A stretch of 17,793 nucleotides of DNA from Elusimicrobia bacterium RIFOXYB2_FULL_48_7 (lineage in GTDB: Bacteria; Elusimicrobiota; Endomicrobiia; CG1-02-37-114; XYA2-FULL-39-19), in the NCBI GenBank assembly GCA_001800495.1, contig MGVM01000041.1, forward strand, positions 1-17,793. The letters are read 5' to 3'. The translations under genes were made by a program, and so were the position numbers. The stretch's first letter is position 1. Every line of letters begins with the position of its first letter. Below, in pieces: positions 7,507 through 14,034 of the stretch. The notes under the pieces were generated by a model that did not search any database, was not told the origin of the DNA, and saw only the letters and a program-made list of their open reading frames with translations.

Positions 7507-8379
7507 ATGTTGCGGGTAGGTTTAATTACTGACGAACTTTCGATGGATTTTGATTATGTGATCAAGGTGATGAAGGAGAATAATTACAAGGAAGCCGAGA
7601 TCAGGGGCATCTGGGGCAAGAACATCGCCGACATGTCCATAGACGAGGTGAAAAAAGCCAGGGAAATGATGGATAAAAACGGCATCCGCGCCTGCGCGGT
7701 GTGTTCCCCTTTTTACAAGTGCACCCAGCCGGGCATGAAAGCCGAAGGCGCGGCAGGGCCTGCCCACGGAGCCAAGGAAAAAACCTTTGAAGACCAGATA
7801 GATTTGCTTTACGACCTTATAGCCAAGTCCAGGATACTGGGCACGAATATAATCCGCTCGTTCGCATTCTGGAAAAAAGGGCCTTTCACAGATGAAGTAT
7901 TCAACCTCATTGTTGAAAGCTACAGGAAGCCGCTTGAAATAGCCAAAAAGGAAAACATAATACTTGCCCTGGAAAACGAGCCGGCCTGCTATGGCGGCAG
8001 GGGCAAAGATATCAGCAGGATACTTAAGGCGCTAAACCACCCTAACCTGAAAACCGTGTGGGACCCGGGCAACGCGTATGTTGCCGGCGAAGACCCGTTC
8101 CCGGGAGGTTACGAGGCGGTGAAAGATTATATCGTACACGTGCACATCAAGGACCCGATCCAGAGCGAAAGGGACGTAACGTCCGGCGAGCGGAAATTCA
8201 AGTTCAACGAGGTAGGCAAGGGTATCATGGATTTCAAGGCGCAGTTCAGGGCGCTTTCCAAACACTATGACGGCGTCCTTTCGCTTGAGACGCATTATGT
8301 GCTTGAAGGCGACACTACCGGAAAGGGCACAATAGAGTGCATGAAATCGCTGACAAGAATAGTTTCGGAGATAAAATAA
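7507..8379 (+). CDS. Sugar phosphate isomerase/epimerase (TIM barrel, IolE-like family)
   Basis: Xylose-isomerase-like TIM-barrel enzyme (AP_endonuc_2 fold) that isomerises, epimerises or dehydrates a sugar or inositol derivative using a divalent metal. The 290-residue product carries the expected metal ligands at strand ends: Glu156 in ALENEP, Asp186 in VWDPGNA, His213 in HVHIKD and Glu261 in SLETHY. The ATG at 7507 is preferred over the in-frame ATG at 7495 because GGGAGG sits four bases before it. Three Cys residues cluster at 63-72, which is not a family hallmark. It opens a run of three same-strand sugar genes ending at the terminator at 10688, so all three probably act on one carbohydrate. 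The exact substrate is not readable. Confidence 0.9.
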   Translation: MLRVGLITDELSMDFDYVIKVMKENNYKEAEIRGIWGKNIADMSIDEVKKAREMMDKNGIRACAVCSPFYKCTQPGMKAEGAAGPAHGAKEKTFEDQIDLLYDLIAKSRILGTNIIRSFAFWKKGPFTDEVFNLIVESYRKPLEIAKKENIILALENEPACYGGRGKDISRILKALNHPNLKTVWDPGNAYVAGEDPFPGGYEAVKDYIVHVHIKDPIQSERDVTSGERKFKFNEVGKGIMDFKAQFRALSKHYDGVLSLETHYVLEGDTTGKGTIECMKSLTRIVSEIK

Positions 8380-8392
8380 TAATAAAGGAGAA

Positions 8393-8468
8393 TACCCCAT
8401 ACGCTTTTGAGCTTGGAGCGAAACTCAAACCGTCAACAGGTTTGAGTAAGAGCGCGTAGAATGGGGTA
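8393..8468 (+). repeat. Bulged inverted-repeat element before the Gfo/Idh gene
   Basis: TACCCCAT (8393-8400) pairs with ATGGGGTA (8461-8468); ACGC (8401-8404) pairs with GCGT (8454-8457); a 3-base AGA bulge separates the two on the 3' side. Inside is a perfect 9-bp hairpin (8423-8431 with 8439-8447, 7-base loop). It fills most of the gap between the two genes and ends 17 bases before the ATG. Function unknown: an RNA element in the transcript or an inserted palindrome. Confidence 0.7.
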
Positions 8469-8484
8469 CTCAAAAGGAGAGAGC

Positions 8485-9636
8485 ATGGACAAAGTAAGAA
8501 TTGGCTTGGTTGGATGCGGCGGAATGGGGCAGAAACACATTGAGTACGCGGGGCAACTGACAAATTGTGAAGTAACGGCTGTTTCAGACGTGCACTGCGA
8601 TACGGCAAAAGCAGTCGGCGAAAAACACGGCGTGAAATACTTCACGGATTACAATGAACTTATAAACAGCAAGCTGGTAGACGCGGTTATAGTGGCAACA
8701 CCGCATTATTTCCACCCTGAAGTCGCGATAGCGGCATTGAAAAAAGGCCTGCACGTGCTTTGCGAAAAACCGATCGCGGTTAATGTAAGCGCGGCGGATA
8801 AAATGATAAAAGCGGCGAAGAAATCCAAAAAAGTGTTCGGCGTAATGTACCAGGAAAGGGCCCTGGCGGCAATTCGCAAAGCCCGCGAGATAGTTGAAAA
8901 CGGCGAGATCGGCGAAATAAGGCGCACATTGATGATAGAGCCGAATTACCGCAGCCAGGCGTACTACGACAGCGGCAGCTGGCGCGGCACGTGGAAAGGC
9001 GAAGGCGGCGGAGTGCTGATGAACCAGGCGCCCCACGGCATAGATTTGTTCATGATACTCGGCGGTTTGCCGTGCAAAGTGCAGGCCCGCACCAGGACCA
9101 AACTTCACAAAATTGAAGTTGAAGACGAAGCCGACGCGCAGCTATATTATCCTAACGGCGCGTGGGGCTATTATTATACCACCACCAACGAAATGGCGGG
9201 CGAAAAATACAAAACCGCCAGGATCGAGGTCTGCGGAGACAAAGCCCTGATGATTTACAGCGGCGGAGAACTGCGCCTGCTTAAATTCAAGCCGTCAATC
9301 ACAGAGCACAACAAAACCAACACGCAGGTCTGGAATGCGCCGGAAGTGGAAGAAGTAAAAATAGAATTGCAGCCGGCGGAGAAAGGCCACAAGGAAATTA
9401 TCCGCAATTTCTGCGCAACGATCCTTGGCCAGGAAAAGCTGATTGCTCCCGGCGAGCAGGGGTTGATGAGCGTGGAATTCATTGACGCGCTTATCCTTTC
9501 GGGCAAAACGGGCAAGCCGGTTGAAATTCCGGTAAAACGTTCGAAATACGACAAGATGCTTGAGAAACTGAAAGCAAGCGGGATAGTGAAAGTTGTAAAA
9601 AACGCCGTTCGACAGACCGACACAAACATTAAGTAA
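8485..9636 (+). CDS. Gfo/Idh/MocA family NAD(P)-dependent oxidoreductase
   Basis: Cytoplasmic sugar or cyclitol dehydrogenase, 383 residues. An N-terminal Rossmann domain (1-120) has GCGGMGQKH (10-18) for NAD(P) binding, Asp35 at the end of the second strand, and the signature CEKP (93-96), whose Lys95 is catalytic. The C-terminal alpha/beta domain contains GGGVLMNQAPHGID (174-187) with the conserved His184 and Asp187. The ATG at 8485 is chosen because AAAAGGAGA stands just before it, whereas an in-frame ATG at 8461 lies in the hairpin arm and has no SD. It lies between two TIM-barrel sugar isomerases, matching known catabolic sets in which such an oxidoreductase oxidises a sugar that the isomerases then rearrange. 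Substrate unknown. Confidence 0.92.
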   Translation: MDKVRIGLVGCGGMGQKHIEYAGQLTNCEVTAVSDVHCDTAKAVGEKHGVKYFTDYNELINSKLVDAVIVATPHYFHPEVAIAALKKGLHVLCEKPIAVNVSAADKMIKAAKKSKKVFGVMYQERALAAIRKAREIVENGEIGEIRRTLMIEPNYRSQAYYDSGSWRGTWKGEGGGVLMNQAPHGIDLFMILGGLPCKVQARTRTKLHKIEVEDEADAQLYYPNGAWGYYYTTTNEMAGEKYKTARIEVCGDKALMIYSGGELRLLKFKPSITEHNKTNTQVWNAPEVEEVKIELQPAEKGHKEIIRNFCATILGQEKLIAPGEQGLMSVEFIDALILSGKTGKPVEIPVKRSKYDKMLEKLKASGIVKVVKNAVRQTDTNIK

Positions 9637-9641
9637 TAGGC

Positions 9642-9760
9642 GGGCCTGGAAACTAATTCACGAAAAGACGCACCCCGCAACAAGGGTGCTCGGTTGGGCT
9701 CCTCAAGGGCTAGTCAGTGTCGTCGCCCAAAACGCTTTTCTTAGAATTGTTTCCAAGCCC
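9642..9760 (+). other. Multi-branched structured intergenic element (119 bases)
   Basis: An outer stem pairs 9642-9659 with 9744-9760: 16 bp with one C-A mismatch and one bulged T. Inside are a second stem, GAAAAG/CTTTTC (9662-9667 with 9735-9740), and two side hairpins: GCACCC/GGGTGC (9670-9675 with 9684-9689, 8-base loop) and TTGGGC/GCCCAA (9694-9699 with 9725-9730). There is no coding potential on either strand that fits. It matches no RNA family I recognise. Possibly a structured RNA in the operon transcript, or a non-autonomous inverted-repeat element. Confidence 0.6.
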
Positions 9761-9779
9761 TTAAAAGGGAGAGGATTTA

Positions 9780-9814
9780 TACCCAATATCCTTCCAAGCG
9801 GATAGCATTGGGTA
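9780..9814 (+). repeat. Bulged hairpin before the second sugar isomerase
   Basis: TACCCAAT (9780-9787) pairs with ATTGGGTA (9807-9814), and ATCC (9788-9791) with GGAT (9800-9803). A 3-base AGC bulge lies on the 3' side and the loop is 8 bases. It ends 14 bases before the ATG and next to the SD. Stem lengths and bulge position are the same as in the element at 8393-8468. Confidence 0.7.
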
Positions 9815-9828
9815 TTAAGGGGGTAAAA

Positions 9829-10647
9829 ATGAAATTCAGCATTTCACCGTACTGCCTGGGCGATTATTTGAAAAACGGCAGCATGAATATCAAGGAATAC
9901 ATTGAATACTGCGGGCAGCGCAAGCAGGGGTTTGATGCGGTTGACCTGGGCTATTTCTGGAAGGACGAAGATGAAGAAGTAAAGCAAACGCCGAAATGGC
10001 TGAAGGAAAACGGCCTGCAAATGGGCAGTTATATTGTCGGCAACGAATTCACGAAACCCGGCAAAGACGAAAGAAAAGCCGAGGTTGAAAAAGTAAAGCA
10101 CGCCATTGACCGCGCCAAGCAGCTTGACGCGCAGGCGATGAGGATATTTTACGGCTACGTCAGGGAAGGGTTCCCCTCGTACGAAGATTCCAAAAAGACC
10201 GTGATTGACTGTTTCAAGGAATGCTGCGAGCACGCCGAGAAACAAAAAGTACTGCTCGCTTTTGAGAACCACGGCAATATCTGTGCGAAAACGGATGAAA
10301 TGCAGGACTTCGTGAAATCCATCGGTTCGAAGAACCTGAAATACTGCGTTGATATAGGCAACTTCATGCAAGTCAAGGAAGACCACATTAAAGCAATAAA
10401 GAAGTTTATGCCTGACGCAATTATGACCCACATCAAGGACAACAAAAAAGGCGGCGAAAAACCAATTGCCTGGGTACTGGGTGAAGGCGACATTAACCTG
10501 AAGGAATGCCTGAAGATCATAAAGGACTCCGGTTTCAAGGGCTATAACACCATCGAGTACGAAGGCAGGACAGAACCCGACCAGAAAGTCGGCCTGGAAA
10601 GAAGCTGGAAGAACACGAAACAGGCAGCGAGGGAAATCGGCGGATAA
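9829..10647 (+). CDS. Sugar phosphate isomerase/epimerase (TIM barrel)
   Basis: Second xylose-isomerase-like TIM-barrel enzyme of the trio, 272 residues. Metal-binding positions are Glu146 (AFENHG), Asp175 (CVDIGN), His201 (THIKD) and Glu243 (TIEYEG). GEGDINLKECLKII (218-231) is the usual segment after the third metal ligand. It is only distantly similar to the product of 7507-8379, so the pair is not a recent duplication and probably does different steps. The ATG at 9829 follows an AAGGGGG SD; an upstream in-frame TTG at 9808 falls in the hairpin arm and is less likely. Last gene before the terminator at 10688-10717. Confidence 0.9.
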   Translation: MKFSISPYCLGDYLKNGSMNIKEYIEYCGQRKQGFDAVDLGYFWKDEDEEVKQTPKWLKENGLQMGSYIVGNEFTKPGKDERKAEVEKVKHAIDRAKQLDAQAMRIFYGYVREGFPSYEDSKKTVIDCFKECCEHAEKQKVLLAFENHGNICAKTDEMQDFVKSIGSKNLKYCVDIGNFMQVKEDHIKAIKKFMPDAIMTHIKDNKKGGEKPIAWVLGEGDINLKECLKIIKDSGFKGYNTIEYEGRTEPDQKVGLERSWKNTKQAAREIGG

Positions 10648-10687
10648 AACCCGCAGGAAATACTCAAAAATTGAACACATAATTACG

Positions 10688-10717
10688 AAAAGCCGGGTTT
10701 TTCACCCCGGCTTTTTT
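10688..10717 (+). terminator. Rho-independent terminator of the sugar-metabolism genes
   Basis: AAGCCGGG (10690-10697) pairs perfectly with CCCGGCTT (10706-10713), 8-base loop, A-run before and T6 after. It stands about 40 bases past the stop of the second isomerase. Confidence 0.88.
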
Positions 10718-10767
10718 ATGCCTAGCCCTTGCCAACATATCAATATATATATAATATGGACTAAAGG

Positions 10768-10782
10768 TTAGGTTAAACCTAA
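10768..10782 (+). promoter_or_regulatory. Palindromic operator candidate upstream of the AbiEi-type gene
   Basis: TTAGGTT-A-AACCTAA is a perfect 7-bp inverted repeat around one base, 16 bases before the ATG. A TATAAT at 10750-10755 would place the transcript start just before it. AbiEi-type antitoxins are known to repress their own promoter by binding inverted repeats, so this is a natural candidate site. Confidence 0.4.
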
Positions 10783-10798
10783 TGTATAGTTCACATAT

Positions 10799-11395
10799 AT
10801 GAATAAAGGCGAATACATCACTACATTATTGCGCTCAAAGAAAACGGTTTTTTCATTCAAAGACCTTGCTTTGTTATGGGGCAACTCTGACAAAGCAGCG
10901 CTGGTCAGGGTCAGTTATTACGTAACGAAGGGACAACTTTACCGTGTCCGCAGGGGTTTTTACGCTAAAGACAAGAATTACGACAGGTTTGAACTGGCCT
11001 GCAAAATATTTACCCCGTCTTATGTAAGTTTTGAATCTGTTTTAGCGCTTACAGGAATTGTTTTTCAGCATTATAAACAGATTTCTGTCGCCTCTTACCT
11101 GACAAGAAGCATTATCTGCGATAATCAAACCTATTCATACAAGAAAATAAAAGGTTTGGTTTTAACTAACCCCGCGGGAATTGAAAACAAAAAAGGGTAT
11201 TCTATAGCCTCAAAAGAACGGGCATTTTTAGACACGGTTTATGTAAACAAGGAATATCATTTTGATAATCTGTCCCCCCTGGACTGGGACAAGGTATTTG
11301 AAATACTCCCCGCTTACAGCAATAACGCCATGGAAAAACGAGTAAAAAAAATATATAACGATCAAAGGGACCAAGCTGATGCTGGTGATGGTTAA
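10799..11395 (+). CDS. AbiEi-type antitoxin / transcriptional regulator (type IV TA)
   Basis: Antitoxin of an AbiE-like type IV toxin-antitoxin pair, 198 residues: an N-terminal winged helix that represses the operon and a C-terminal domain. Evidence is the order of family segments: N-terminal helix-turn-helix, the 'GQLYRVRRGFYA' wing (about 45-56), 'PSYVSFESVLALTGI' (about 73-87), and 'SKERAFLDTVY' (about 137-147). The last dozen residues (from about 187, DQRDQADAGDG) look unlike the family's usual basic end and lie where the reading frame of a toxin-like fragment begins, so the 3' end may be a deletion scar. No SD before the ATG. No intact toxin follows. It is more AT-rich than the upstream genes, consistent with horizontal origin. 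Confidence 0.7.
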   Translation: MNKGEYITTLLRSKKTVFSFKDLALLWGNSDKAALVRVSYYVTKGQLYRVRRGFYAKDKNYDRFELACKIFTPSYVSFESVLALTGIVFQHYKQISVASYLTRSIICDNQTYSYKKIKGLVLTNPAGIENKKGYSIASKERAFLDTVYVNKEYHFDNLSPLDWDKVFEILPAYSNNAMEKRVKKIYNDQRDQADAGDG

Positions 11396-11480
11396 GGAAA
11401 ATATGTTTGCCAATAAAGGGATGGAAAGAAATATCCTAGGCAAAATCCAAGCTGAAAGAAGAAACAATATTCCTTCTTAA
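11355..11480 (+). pseudogene. Fragment of AbiEii-type nucleotidyltransferase toxin (tentative)
   Basis: In the +1 frame relative to the antitoxin's end, an open frame (ATG at 11379, stop at 11478-11480, 33 codons) contains VMVKENMFANK. This resembles the segment 'ENMFA-K-A--ER' in the middle of AbiEii/AbiGii toxins, after the catalytic region. The N-terminal nucleotidyltransferase part (the GS...D-E/D motif) is missing and the frame soon stops. The simplest reading is a deletion joining the antitoxin's 3' end to the toxin's interior. The match is short, so confidence is limited. Confidence 0.4.
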
Positions 11481-11659
11481 GTTATTGGCCTGTAACTCTT
11501 GAACAGGCAACTTTGTTTATTGAAAGTAAGAGCTCAAGAAAATGTTTGATGAATATGAGAAAAAGCTTAAGAAGCATGCAAAAGAAAAGAACTACAAAAT
11601 TGAAGGTCTGATTTGGATATACCCGCTTTCAAAAAGAAAATAATAAAGATTTTTGCGAT

Positions 11660-11983
11660 AAGTCAGTAGTTTAGAATTTTAAGTGATTTCTAAAAGATTG
11701 AGTAGAAATCTGTTAAAACAAATTTCAAAGAAAGCGGAAGAAAGTAAATGTTATCGGAAGTAACCTTGATCAATCTTGAATATTTTTATGGTTAAGGCTG
11801 TTGTAGAGATACTTCGTAATTCGGGGACACAATACTTAATTATCTTGAATAAATAAGTATTGTGTCCCCAGAATAAAAAACTCAACGTGTGTAGTAGAAG
11901 GAATTATTTTTCAGGTTGCTGTTAGTAGTCAGGATTTCTATCAGAAGTCTTGACTGAAAAATTGGCATAGAAACTACTGACTT
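11660..11983. repeat. 13-bp inverted repeat flanking the REP-like palindrome
   Basis: AAGTCAGTAGTTT at 11660-11672 recurs inverted as AAACTACTGACTT at 11971-11983, enclosing 298 bases that include the REP-like palindrome. These could be the ends of a decayed non-autonomous element; no target duplication was seen. Confidence 0.35.
11818..11875. repeat. REP-like palindromic element
   Basis: GGGGACACAATACTTA (11823-11838) is the exact reverse complement of TAAGTATTGTGTCCCC (11854-11869), with a 15-base spacer. The right arm repeats 7443-7461. Short dispersed palindromes of this kind are typical of REP elements moved by Y1 (TnpA-REP) transposases; no such gene is in the window. Confidence 0.65.
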
Positions 11984-12049
11984 TCTAGACAAATATTGAC
12001 TACATAATATTCTAAAAACACGAGATTGACTCACCGCCCGCTACAAAAT

Positions 12050-13321
12050 ATGAATCTCATATTCCACCGCAGAACAAATAATGTTGACGGAACATGTGTT
12101 GAATTGATTAACAAAGAGGCCCGGATGATTTTGGATATCGGGGTGCCTTTGAATTTGGATATTCCTGAAGGGGATGAGTTTAGGTTCTTAGAACAGTATC
12201 GGCCCAAGGTGAAGGGGCTTTACAAGGATTCAACGGATACAAATTTGGTTACCGCGGTTATTGTTTCACATTTTCACCCCACCCACCGCAAATTCCTGGC
12301 GGACGTACACCCGAAAATACCTGTTTATTTAAGCGAGGAAGCGTTTGTGGTTATGAAAACGCTGGAAATATTCAATGCTGACAGGATTCTTCCCGAGAAT
12401 TATAAAATTATCGATTCTAAGCAAAAAATGATTTATTCTTTGGGTGATTTTACAGTCCAGGCAGTGATTGTAGATAATACTGCCTTAGGCGCGCTGGGTT
12501 TTATTATAAAATGCGGCGGCAGAACTGTTGTTTACACCGGCGGATTAATAGCCCACGGCACAAAAGATAAAAACATAGAGTATTTCAAGAAGGAAATACA
12601 AAATGAACCGGATTTATTGATGATTGAAGGAACAATGGCTGGCAGTCCCGGGACTGAGCAGGAAATCAACAATATTTTGATGAACACCAGCGCATGGCCC
12701 GTGCTTATAAACGCCCGGCCGGTAAACCTTGATTATATAATGAATATTGTATGGGCCTGCAAAAGAGCGCAGGCAGTTTTTGTGATAGATTTGTTAACAG
12801 CTTACATATATTTGGAAGCAAGAGCACTTGACTGGGACATTCCGGATTTAAGGCAGGATTTATTTAACGTTATATTTATTCCCGGGCAGGAAAAAGCCCT
12901 GAAAGACGCTAATCAGACAGAGTTTTTAGCGAAAGTATTCAAAAACAATATCAAATTTGCCGAGTTAGCTGAAAATAAAAGAAGGATAGTCATGTTCAGG
13001 CCGGAGTATGTTGACGATTATGGCAGGAAGAAAGTGAATTTAATTAATAAAACCATGATATATTCGCAATATGATAGCGCCTATCCCGGCCAGGAAGCAA
13101 AATTAGAAGAATTCAATGAATATATCAGCAAACAAAATATAAGAATCCATAATATCCCCGAAAGCAGTCCATCGTACACTAAAACACTGAAATCCTTCAT
13201 TGAAGATTTACATCCCCGGATGGTCGTCCCCGTCCAAACTTCAATTCCTGAAAAGCTTAATGAATTATTTGAATGTCAAAATATCCGGTTGGTTGCTGAT
13301 GGCGATTTAATCAGGATCTAA
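12050..13321 (+). CDS. RNase J-like metallo-beta-lactamase/beta-CASP fold protein, probably a pseudoenzyme
   Basis: A 423-residue protein with the layout of small RNase J-like MBL/beta-CASP hydrolases: an opening strand with a Cys-Val-Glu segment (VDGTCVEL), a LDIGVPL turn (about 28-34), a metal-loop segment at 71-82, VYTGGLIAHG (161-170), IEGTMAG (192-198), the beta-CASP insert (about 205-310), and a closing PVQT (394-397). The metal ligands are largely gone. HxHxDH reads HFHPTH (74-79, Asp to Thr78); the His of the third motif is Asn143; the bridging Asp after Tyr-Ser/Thr-Gly is Gly165; the SGH-type His residues are replaced by Pro370/Pro374; and the final PIHT His is Gln396. The frame is intact, so it is likely expressed as a non-catalytic, perhaps RNA-binding, protein. 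The ATG at 12050 aligns with the family start; a TTG at 12026 is possible. No SD. It converges with the metallopeptidase gene, overlapping 15 bases. Confidence 0.8.
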   Translation: MNLIFHRRTNNVDGTCVELINKEARMILDIGVPLNLDIPEGDEFRFLEQYRPKVKGLYKDSTDTNLVTAVIVSHFHPTHRKFLADVHPKIPVYLSEEAFVVMKTLEIFNADRILPENYKIIDSKQKMIYSLGDFTVQAVIVDNTALGALGFIIKCGGRTVVYTGGLIAHGTKDKNIEYFKKEIQNEPDLLMIEGTMAGSPGTEQEINNILMNTSAWPVLINARPVNLDYIMNIVWACKRAQAVFVIDLLTAYIYLEARALDWDIPDLRQDLFNVIFIPGQEKALKDANQTEFLAKVFKNNIKFAELAENKRRIVMFRPEYVDDYGRKKVNLINKTMIYSQYDSAYPGQEAKLEEFNEYISKQNIRIHNIPESSPSYTKTLKSFIEDLHPRMVVPVQTSIPEKLNELFECQNIRLVADGDLIRI

Positions 13322-13804
13322 ACCTTGTTTGGCAATTAAGTATCCCCTCGCACGTTCCGCAAGTTTATAACGGTTTACCAAATTCCAAAAATCAGCGCTG
13401 TGGTTTGGCTGGAGCAAATGCGCCAGTTCATGCACAATCACATAATTGCGCACCCAGTCGGGCATCTCTTTCAGCCGGTAAGAAATTATTATATCCCCTC
13501 TTTTATGATGGCATACTCCGTATATTTTATCCTGCTCGCCGCTATAGGTAATTGATTTTACTTCGAGTTTTCCGTCAAAATATTTCCTGTTCAATTCATT
13601 GGTTATTTCCAGCAGCCGTTCCGGGTTGCTGTTTAATTCTTTTTTCATCTGCTTCTTTTCGAACCTTTTCCTGAAATTATCAATGACCCGGTTCAACTGG
13701 TGTTCAGGCATCCCGGCCGGCGCGTAGATGTGCATTACACCGGAAATAATCCTGGAGCCCACGGTTTTCCTTCTGTTTTGGCTGAATTTTATTTTGGTTT
13801 CCAT
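13307..13804 (-). CDS. YgjP-like (M48/DUF45) metallopeptidase
   Basis: Small cytoplasmic zinc metallopeptidase-like protein of the YgjP/DUF45 family, 165 residues, shorter than the usual 220-240. Zinc site: HELAH (125-129) with third ligand His135 in PNHSADFW, the family pattern. The N-terminal half has the beta-strand opening with RRKTVGSRI (about 11-19) and the basic linker. The missing length is at the N-terminus, where the strand repeats are reduced. The substrate is unknown for most of the family. A strong promoter (13835-13863) stands upstream with a leader of about 24 bases but no SD. The 3' end overlaps the 3' end of the MBL-like gene on the other strand. Confidence 0.88.
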   Translation of the reverse strand: METKIKFSQNRRKTVGSRIISGVMHIYAPAGMPEHQLNRVIDNFRKRFEKKQMKKELNSNPERLLEITNELNRKYFDGKLEVKSITYSGEQDKIYGVCHHKRGDIIISYRLKEMPDWVRNYVIVHELAHLLQPNHSADFWNLVNRYKLAERARGYLIAKQGLDPD

Positions 13805-13834
13805 ATGATTTGGGTATTGTATTTCTGAGAGGGT

Positions 13835-13863
13835 ATTTTATCTAAAAGCGGAAATGATGTCAA
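13835..13863 (-). promoter_or_regulatory. Promoter of the metallopeptidase gene
   Basis: On the minus strand consensus TTGACA (13863-13858), 17-base spacer, TAAAAT (13840-13835). Its -35 abuts the palindrome at 13863-13889. Confidence 0.6.
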
Positions 13864-13889
13864 AATTGCCAATTAGAAATTGGCAATTT
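13863..13889. repeat. Perfect 12-bp palindrome between divergent promoters
   Basis: AAATTGCCAATT (13863-13874), spacer AGA, AATTGGCAATTT (13878-13889). It touches the -35 of the minus-strand promoter and lies 25 bases upstream of the -35 of the plus-strand promoter (13914-13942), a typical place for a regulator bound to both genes. It is not followed by a T-run in either direction that would make it a terminator. Confidence 0.6.
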
Positions 13890-13913
13890 CGTGCCGAGGC
13901 TATGGTCGTTAAT

Positions 13914-13942
13914 TTGATATGCAGGAATATTTATTGTATCAT
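13914..13942 (+). promoter_or_regulatory. Promoter of the cation:proton antiporter gene
   Basis: TTGATA (13914-13919), 17-base spacer, TATCAT (13937-13942), 5/6 matches for both boxes. The start would be near 13949. The leader of about 85 bases begins with a small hairpin GGAGA/TCTCC (13950-13954 with 13961-13965). Confidence 0.55.
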
Positions 13943-14034
13943 TAGCAACGGAGATGGAGTTCTCCTTTAACCCAACCGCTTTAACTTCATTAAAAGCTGA
14001 TAACTCCTACAATTAAACCCAAAGAGGTGCATCT

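Larger units (their letters stand above)
11396..12025. other. AT-rich non-coding accessory patch
   Basis: About 630 bases without a convincing gene. It holds the end of the toxin-like fragment, a 33-codon frame at 11542-11643 (Lys/Glu-rich, no recognised family, little SD), a 26-codon GTG frame at 11683-11763 (Lys-rich), a perfect 8-bp hairpin (GATTTCTA 11685-11692 with TAGAAATC 11703-11710), the REP-like palindrome at 11818-11875, and a quasi-palindrome at about 11929-11980. It looks like remnants of mobile or TA genes. Confidence 0.6.

Noticed and set aside
8393..8468. 76-base element with 8-bp closing stem and GGTTTGA, superficially tRNA-like
   Set aside because: No T-arm next to the acceptor stem, no D-arm or anticodon arm in the right positions on either strand.
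9642..9760. Integron attC site
   Set aside because: No GTTRRRY/RYYYAAC core sites at the ends and no integrase or cassette genes.
9844..10680. 278-codon minus-strand open frame opposite the second isomerase
   Set aside because: Mirror of codon bias in the real gene; Phe/Leu/Val-rich, no family, runs into the terminator.
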